The notes under the pieces: generated by a model
Seen by the model: the letters and a program-made list of their open reading frames with translations, nothing else
The model's database searches: none
Told to the model about the DNA's origin: nothing
Shown: positions 57,800 through 64,000 of the stretch, piece after piece
Layout: every line of letters starts with the position of its first letter
Position numbering within the stretch: the first letter of the stretch is position 1
Translations under genes and position numbers: made by a program
Assembly (NCBI GenBank): GCA_022478985.1
Contig: JAKSZP010006685.1
Span: forward strand, 124,001-188,000
Direction: 5' to 3'
Length of the DNA stretch: 64,000 bases
Origin: Massospora cicadina
Taxonomy: Eukaryota; Entomophthoromycota; Entomophthoromycetes; Entomophthorales; Entomophthoraceae

Positions 57800-58086
57800 C
57801 ACTTGGCCAGGCTCCTTTATCTCAGATTTTTAAGTGACAACCAGAGTATTATATGTGAAAGCTCCATATCAAAGTAAATTATAATTTGGAGAATTTGGGA
57901 CACCAGTTGTAAGGTATTTTAGATCAGCCCTCATTCCTGAATTTCCAAATTCTTACATAAAATCCTGTTTCTAATTTGTTCCTCCTCCAGCTTGGAATTC
58001 TAAACTCAACCTTCAGATTTATGGTAAAATTTGAGATTTCATCCACTAGGTCAATGTGCGGATCAGGCTAAGCCTGATCCATCACA
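57800..58086 (-). repeat. 5' LTR of the minus-strand Gypsy element, proximal half
   Basis: Continues the LTR after the nested element and matches 49576-49857. It ends in the palindrome GGATCAGGCTAAGCCTGATCC (58060-58080), 21 bases with the middle base unpaired, within a 32-base near-palindrome to 58086. Confidence 0.85.
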
Positions 58087-60014
58087 TAAAGTGTGTATGT
58101 GTGTGATGCCCAGCCAAAATTACAGTAGTAGAGCTTTAATATTAGGTATAGGTGGACAGGAGAGGGCCTATGTTCACCTTGAAGCCAGATTTTAATTTTC
58201 ATAGTAAATTTGAAAAGTTAAATTGTAAAAAGGTCTTATGTGTTTTTAATAGTTAAAAATATATTATTATGGCTAAAAACTTTGATATTAAGTTTATTTG
58301 TAGTTTAAGTGGCTTTGGAAAGTGGTTGGTGGTTTTGAGTCAATTAATGAGCCAGATGGTTTTGATAAGCAGTGAGTGATTGGTTGATTTGATAAATTAA
58401 CCAGTTTTTGTAAATGGTTGATGATTTTGGTTATTTTGACACGTTTAGTTTTGGTTTATAAAGCAGTTGATGATTGGTTGGTTTGTTATATAATAGTTTT
58501 AGACAAGTGGTTTAGTGGTCTATCTTAATCTTAATATATATAGATTGTTTAATATATATGTATATGTACATGTGGTTATATGTGGAGAACACATTATTTC
58601 TTAAAAAAATGAACCAAAATCATCAAATTTAGCACAAATAATTCATAAATTTAGGAAATGGTAATGGACTATTTTTTAAAATATAATGATTAAAACAAAA
58701 GTTATATATAAGATTGAAAAAAGTATAAGATTTTAATGATAATTGATATAGCATTTCAACTGAGCGTTTTGGTGTTACCCATTCAATCTAATAGATCCAT
58801 AGGTTTTGATAAATGGTTAGTATGGATTTATTTGATTTAAAAGTTTAACCAATGGTTTTAATTGGGTGGTGGTTGGTGGTCTTAGGTTGATCTATTGGGC
58901 TCAATATTTTAGGTAAGTGGTTGATGTTTTAGTTAATTTGATAGGTTTAATTGGTTTTGGATGAGTAATTGTTAATCTTATATTGATTCAACAGAAATTG
59001 TTTTCTTAATTATATTGATAGTCATCTACCAATATATAAAAAATCAAGTAGGATCATATGGTAACCTTTAAACTAACAAACAAATCTAGGTTGTACTGGG
59101 TACTAACAAAAAAAGCCTAAACTTTTCTTTACAAAACTATCATTCTGTTTATTTGTTTTAAATAGGATGCATTACCTTATGAACAAATAAACCAAAAATC
59201 AATAAATTTGGTGCAATTACTTTATAAAGTTTAGGAATGGTATTATTTTAATTTTAATAAAAGCATATAAATCTTAATATTAATTTATATAATATCTAAA
59301 GCATATATGTTTCTAATGGTAATTATATAGCAATTTGGCTGAGCGTTTTAGTATTTAGGAAATTTTAAATTTTATATAAATTGGGCTGACCTAGGGACAA
59401 TACTGCACCAATTAAGAGGATTTAAATTAATGGAATAGGAGGATAAAACCCATAAAACCTCCATGCACAGTGTTTTGATAGGCCAGGAACTCCATGGACT
59501 GCCTTGCTATTTGCTATCACAGTTTGGGGCAATGGTGCACAATGTCAACACAGTCAAAATTGTCTCCTACCCAAAGTTCATGTACCAAAATTGAACTCAG
59601 GAGGCAGTGGTCATTGAGTCCATACTCTACCACTAGGATATCCTCCCATTTTGATATTTATTTAATTTGATAGTTTATAGGTTTTGATAAGTGGTTGGTA
59701 ATTTTTGGCTGGTTTATAAGTTCAACAATGGGTTTTGCTGAGTGGTGGTTGGTATTTTTTGGTTGATTTGATGATAAATGGTTTCAAGCAAGTGAATGAT
59801 GGTTTAGTTAGATTTGGCAGGTTTAATTGATTTTGGCTAAGCTGCTGGAGGTTAGTATCTAATAGGTTTAATGGTTTCTGAACTTAATGATGTCTATCTA
59901 CCAATATAAAAACTAAAATAAATTGTTTATTTGGAGTAGGAGGATAAACCTAAATTAATTTGGAATTATCTGGTAAGTTATAAACACTGTAGCAAAGCAC
60001 AGGTATTCTACTAG
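58087..60014 (+). mobile_element. Helitron-like region with minisatellites and 3' end
   Basis: G/T-rich minisatellite blocks (58310-58520, 58800-58980, 59660-59880; AAGTGGTTGGTGGTTTTGAG type) alternate with a roughly 185-base direct repeat (58590-58775 and 59175-59360, both ending TGAGCGTTTT). The region ends with CACTGTAGCAAAGCACAGG (59985-60003), a decayed hairpin, then TATTCTACTAG followed by T, the expected Helitron terminus. No Rep or helicase gene is visible. At least one full unit seems duplicated. Confidence 0.5.
59370..59650 (-). mobile_element. tRNA-derived SINE, second copy
   Basis: Reverse orientation of the 281-base SINE. Decayed B box (plus AATTGAACTCAGG), body with CCAAAGTTCATGTACC and CCAGGAACTCCATGGACTGC, and tail GGGCTGACCTAGGGACAATA at its left end. 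It lies in the Helitron-like minisatellite. Confidence 0.85.
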
Positions 60015-60639
60015 TTTATAATAAATTCCCCTTATAAAGCTTATTAAATGAAAACAAATTAAATAAAAGGATTAAATTAATAAGTTAAATGTATGAAGTG
60101 AATGAGATGAACTAAATAAAAATGATATTTTACAAATTGATTTTGAATAAATTAAATTAGATAAAAATATTGAGCCAAGAATTGAATTTGAAACTCTAAC
60201 TTACCCTTATGATTAATCATTTATTATCACATTGTTTTTGTTTATTTTCAAGTAAGAAGTTTGGTGAAGTAATTGATTCATTTAATAATTTTTAACCACT
60301 CATCCAAATAAATTGAACTAGTCAGATTGATAGGATCATAAAAACATACACAAGTACATACATATAAATTACACACTTTTCAATTTTATATATTAGGTTA
60401 TTACAATTCTATTATAAAAATTGCATAATCTCAATGTTAATTATTCTTTCACCCATAAATTACTAGTCAAAGCATATAGTTTTACTACTAACCTAAAATA
60501 TCTATAGTAAACCCATTAATTTCTAGGCAGCATTTTACTAAACAATGAGCTATAGAGGTATATAAGCTTAAACCTATTAGAACACAATTGGCACTAGGAT
60601 TAGATCCAATCTAGGGATACTTTGTACAGCAATCTATAC
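60015..60639. other. AT-rich, no gene
   Basis: No frame or motif supported. Confidence 0.5.
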
Positions 60640-60930
60640 CTTTTTTACTTTGATTTCAACATTTTGCATTTTGATTTCAACAGTTAGAATTTCAATTTCA
60701 ACATTTAGCATTTTGATTAAAACATTTTACAAATCAATTTCAACATTTTATACATCAATTTCAAAATTTTATATTTTAGATTTAATATTATACTTCAATT
60801 TCATCATATTATGTTTTAATTTTCAATATTCCACTTCAATTTCAACATTTTACACTTCAACTTCAATACATTAAAATTGAAATTAATATTTTATAATTCA
60901 ATTTCAATATTCTTAGTTTTTATGATTGCA
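60640..60930. repeat. Minisatellite of ~18-20 base units
   Basis: Units of the type TTTCAACATTTTGCATTTTGA. Reverse-complement blocks (AAAATGTTGAAATCAAAATG) occur at 61120-61140, 61425-61484 and 63383-63480. They serve as target sites for the SINE at 61141 and the ORF1-only element at 61485. Confidence 0.85.
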
Positions 60931-61140
60931 TCATATCTAGTTCTAACTACAGACTCATTAATTTCCTCACATCAGTGTTTTCTTTTGGTAGATTATAATG
61001 TGAAATAAGTGATTTATAAATGTTTTTTAGTATAGAAAAAAAAGAGTGAAAATTAATATGCTTGCACTATTTCAGCAGGAATAAAAAATAAAAATATCAC
61101 TAAAAATAGTGTTGATATTAAAATATAAAATGTTGAAGTT

Positions 61141-61424
61141 GAGAGGGAGGATACCCAAAAGGTAGAGTAGGGACCTCTACTGCTGCCTCCCCAAGTTTGA
61201 TTCTGGTACTGGAACTTTGGGTAGAGGATGAATATGACTGTGTTGGTTTTGCACACCAATGCCCCAAACCAAGATAGCAAATAGCAAAGGCAGTCCATGG
61301 AGTTCCTGGCCTATCATATGCTGCACATAGAGGTTTTCTAGATTTTATCCTCCTTTCCCATTCATTCAATTTCCCTTAATTGGTGCAGTATCATCCCCAG
61401 GTTGGCACACCTTGAATAAAATAC
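61141..61424 (+). mobile_element. tRNA-derived SINE, third copy
   Basis: 284 bases with a perfect 14-bp duplication AAAATGTTGAAGTT (61127-61140 and 61425-61438). B box decayed to AAGTTTGATTCTGG from GAGTTCGATTCCGG. Tail ATCATCCCCAGGTTGGCACA then CCTTGAATAAAAT. Confidence 0.92.
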
Positions 61425-61484
61425 AAAATGTTGAAGTTAAAGTATAAAATGTTGAAATTGATTTATAAAATGTTGAAATCAAAA

Positions 61485-63382
61485 CTCCTTCCACTCAGTG
61501 TAACTTCCTAAGAAAATTATACAAAAAACAAGAAAGTAAAATTTCAATTGCCTGCTGTAGTTATGCTCTGATGTTCTCAAATTCTCCACCAGCTGCTCCA
61601 GTGTGGGGCAGCGGCAAAACTCCCCCCACCATTTTCTGTCCAGCAGGAAAATGCACTCAGACTGGCTCACCCAGTCATACCAAACCTCTGGGACAATTTG
61701 TTCCTTTTGAGGATCATAACACCCACCTTGCTTGTACCCAAGTGGCACCTCACTGCCCCCTGGTGCTCCCCCAGAGCAACATGCATTTCAGCTTAAGGGT
61801 CAACTATAGGAAACTCTTTCCTTACCATAACCAAGCCATTGTAGAAATGTCTTAGGCAGTGATGACCCCTGCCAGATTTATAGATTTTCACCCCTATAAG
61901 GGGTATTTTGATCTCAGCTTCACAGGTGAAGCTGATGCTGCCACTGAGGCAACTGTGCCCCTGGTACTTCAGGGTACCCCTCTTCCCACAATTTGGACCC
62001 AGCTCCCAGAAGACACCACTTTGGTGAATCAGTTTGCTGGTTTGCCCACCCACTTTCCCCCTGCGGTGCTCCACCAGGAGCTGATGGACAGTTTGGCAGC
62101 CTATGGCTCCAACCCCATCTTGCAATTTGTGCTCCCAAATAGGGCCATATACCTTGCTGGGCCTCAGGCGTAAGCCACAATCAACCCTGAATTTAGCAAA
62201 ATTGCCATATTGATTCCCCCTTGCGCTGTCATTTCTTCTGCCCCTGACCATCCATTTTATGCCCACGTTGAGGGCAGGCAGACACTCTGTCCATCCTGTT
62301 TTGAGTTGGACCACTCAAAATGCAAGTGCCCCTCCTTAGCTACTTCTGATGGATCAGATTATTCATCCACTGACCTCCAATCCACTGCCCACCCCACACC
62401 AGTTCTGGCATGGGGTATGATCCTACCTCCCCCTCCCCCAAAGCCTGATGCTGCAGCTGCACCAGCATCCACCAATCAGCCTCATCCTCACCCCAGTGCC
62501 ACACATGATTCCTCCAATCAAGCACCAGCTTGATCCCATGCTCCCTCCAACAAATCAGCCAAACCTCAACCATACACTGATTCCCCAATTCAATTCAACC
62601 AGAACCCATGGGAGTTATTGGCTGAAATTGACAAATCAGGTAAGCTCATTGAAGAACCATCTTTGCAAATTGTGTGGTTTGTTAATGCAGAATGGGATGC
62701 CAAATATCCCCCTCATCTATATGCCCCACAGCCAAATGCCAAATCATTTTGCAATGACCACCAGCTAGCAGTTGAAGCAGCTGCAACACCAGATTGTTGT
62801 CCCTTCTGTAAAGCTGTCACCAAATCAGTGGCGATGCTCACAGGAGGTATTCCCCCTCCTGTTATCCCCTCAACCCTCACCCCAAAAAGTAAAATCACAG
62901 TGAATCAGTTATACAAAAATGTCAATGATGCTATCCAGAATGTGGTAACTAGCATGGGATCCTAAAGCTAAGATTACCTGAACCAATATTGCCACATTTG
63001 TTAAACTTCCAGAAGCCCGCATTAAAGCCAAAAAAGCTTTAACCAAATATATCAGTGTCATTTTCCTAGCTGGCAATTTCCATGAAATACCAATCATTAG
63101 TGATATTGAACATGCTGCTGATGCCCTAACACCCTTGTTATTCACCTTGACACATACCCTACTCTGGGATGAGGAAGCTGCTGCCAAAGATGAGCCCCCC
63201 AATCCCCTCTCCCCTTCCACTATAGAGGGATAAGCGGTTTCTGCTGCCCACCTGGTTGGTTGTTTTTGTTTGAAGTGGTTCATTCAATCCACTCATTTGG
63301 GCGTTTTGTTTGGATCAATTAGTTAAATTAGTTTTTAGTTTCGGTAATGTCCATCCCCTAGTTGGCTTACCTCAAATAAATC
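61485..63382 (+). mobile_element. ORF1-only LINE-derived element, copy H
   Basis: 1898 bases with an 18-bp duplication AAAATGTTGAAATCAAAA (61467-61484 and 63383-63400), though the target is itself a minisatellite. Tail GTCCATCCCCTAGTTGGCTT then ACCTCAAATAAAT. It is the best-preserved frame of the family. Confidence 0.9.
61571..63234 (+). pseudogene. ORF1-only protein frame, copy H (family reference)
   Basis: One frame runs from ATG 61571 (MFSNSPPAAPVWGSGKTPPT) to TAA near 63234, about 555 codons. It is interrupted by TAG (61853), TAA (62171), TGA (62531) and one frameshift near 62955. Order: Pro-rich head; FHPYKGYFDLSFTGEADAAT (about residues 100-120); FAGLPTHFPPAVLHQELMDS; HPFYAHVEGRQTLCPSCFEL leading into the knuckle C-x2-C-x4-H-x4-C (residues about 235-260); Pro/Ser/Asn linker; NPWELLAEIDKSGKLIEE; FCNDHQLAVEAAATPDCCPF; a C-terminal region ending LSPSTIEG. 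No enzyme domain. The role would be RNA binding; the C-terminal part is unassigned. Confidence 0.82.
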
Positions 63383-63401
63383 AAAATGTTGAAATCAAAA
63401 T

Positions 63402-64000
63402 GCAAAATGCTGAACTCAAAATGCAAAATGTTGAAATTGAAATTCAAAATGTTTGAAATTGAAGTAAAAAAGGTATATACTGTATCCATATGACATAACC
63501 TGTTAACTGACCATACAATTGATACTGTAATATTGTGAGATGCTCGCTTTAATAAAAATTTATTTCAAACTCAAATTCATTGTCTAATGAGGAACCTGTC
63601 AATGGAGATATCAAGTATAATGCACTAGACCCTAAGCTACTCATATTTAGCAATCAAACCTCAACCTAAATTATAATAAGGTATAAATCCCAAATCAAAA
63701 TAAAAAGGTTAAAAAATCCATACAAAGTCACCCATAGTAAAAGTGTGCCAATAAAATCTAACCCTGAACCTGAACCACAGTTTTCAAAGAAAAAATGGAT
63801 AACGTACCCCTCATCACGAGAACATGAGATACATACATAAAATTGGAAAAGGGTTAGCTAAAAGCATCTTGCGTCAATATATAACATCGCCGAATTTGAC
63901 AAATGCGCTAGCATAAATAAAGGTCATGTGAGTGCTGAAGCAAGCGCCGATTTATATGGGATCATCAAAAGCTTCATCTAAAATTGTGACAAAACCTAAC
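63402..64000. other. Minisatellite edge and CpG-retaining end of window
   Basis: 63402-63480 finishes the minisatellite. From about 63790 CpG dinucleotides reappear (CGTACCCC, CATCGCCGAA, GCGCTAGC, AAGCGCCG), as in the SRR1-like island, so host sequence may begin at the edge. No frame is supported. Confidence 0.4.

Larger units (their letters stand above)
49188..58086 (-). mobile_element. Degenerate Ty3/Gypsy element with split 5' LTR
   Basis: LTRs are 49188-49857 (3' LTR in element orientation) and 54124-54511 plus 57800-58086 (5' LTR, split by another LTR element). Minus-strand genes between them are gag traces (53844-53197), protease (about 53180-53040), RT (52810-51700), RNase H (to 51378) and integrase (51377-50600). 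No clean target duplication is visible. Stops and frameshifts are frequent; it is older than the 9-kb Gypsy element. Confidence 0.85.

Noticed and set aside
58590..59360. The 185-base direct repeat as a pair of LTRs
   Set aside because: No TG/CA ends, no target duplication; it fits a duplicated Helitron-like unit better.
60650..60874. 74-codon frame with repeated STF-I motif
   Set aside because: It is the translation of the minisatellite.
1..64000. CRISPR array, rRNA, true tRNA gene, telomere repeat
   Set aside because: No regularly spaced repeat-spacer pattern, no rRNA or telomere motif, and the tRNA-like boxes belong to SINEs with tails and target duplications.

Overview
This window looks like gene-poor, repeat-dense DNA from a eukaryote, most likely a fungus. 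Almost every coding trace belongs to an LTR retrotransposon, a LINE or a LINE-dependent element, with degenerate tRNA-like SINEs and Helitron-like ends in between. The only host gene I can support is an intron-rich SRR1-like gene (39057-41002, minus strand). The repeats are decayed by C-to-T change. Most in-frame stops are TGA where the family has Arg (CGA), with some TAA/TAG where it has Gln, which suggests cytosine methylation or a RIP-like process. The SRR1-like island, its flank and the last ~200 bases keep visibly more CpG. Three LTR families begin with a palindrome; this and the repeat load would fit a rust-like basidiomycete, but I cannot place the species.

Layout. 1-2650: old Gypsy remnants (minus). 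2661-19957: one 1.8-kb ORF1-only element (minus), target duplication AAGTTAAGTGA/AAGTTAATTGA, split by a complete 9.1-kb Gypsy element (3470-12549, TSD GGGTG) and by a second insertion that itself holds a 5.26-kb LINE (13848-19107, 16-bp TSD). 20200-24735: an unknown repeat-borne ORF, a degraded ORF1-only copy and retrotransposon scraps. 24748-28703: two ORF1-only elements in opposite orientation, each with a perfect TSD. 30502-32284: a miniature LTR element, TSD GTTAC. 32635-37454: Gypsy RNase H and integrase remnants interrupted by unknown repeats. 39057-41002: SRR1-like gene. 41894-48305: Helitron-like ends with minisatellites, two kinds of SINE, two more ORF1-only elements and a LINE 3' fragment. 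48700-60014: a Helitron-like region holding a minus-strand Gypsy element (49188-58086), whose 5' LTR is split by a small LTR element (54512-57799, TSD CACTT), whose own LTR is split by a 1.42-kb unknown ORF repeat. 60640-63480: a minisatellite carrying a SINE and an ORF1-only element.

How the parts relate. The LINE, the ORF1-only elements (seven copies) and the SINEs end in the same 3' tail (GTCCATCCC-TGG-TTGGC-T-CCTCAAATAAA type) and carry 11-18 bp target duplications. The ORF1-only protein resembles the LINE's ORF1 through its N-terminal domain and CCHC knuckle but has an extra C-terminal region of about 300 residues and no ORF2. I read this as a LINE with two sets of trans-mobilised passengers, comparable to mammalian L1, HAL1 and tail-sharing SINEs. 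Other notable items are a 360-codon antisense frame at the 3' end of the 9-kb Gypsy element, the LTR-start palindromes, and the unknown 1.4-kb ORF repeat at 36.1-37.5 kb and 55.05-56.48 kb.
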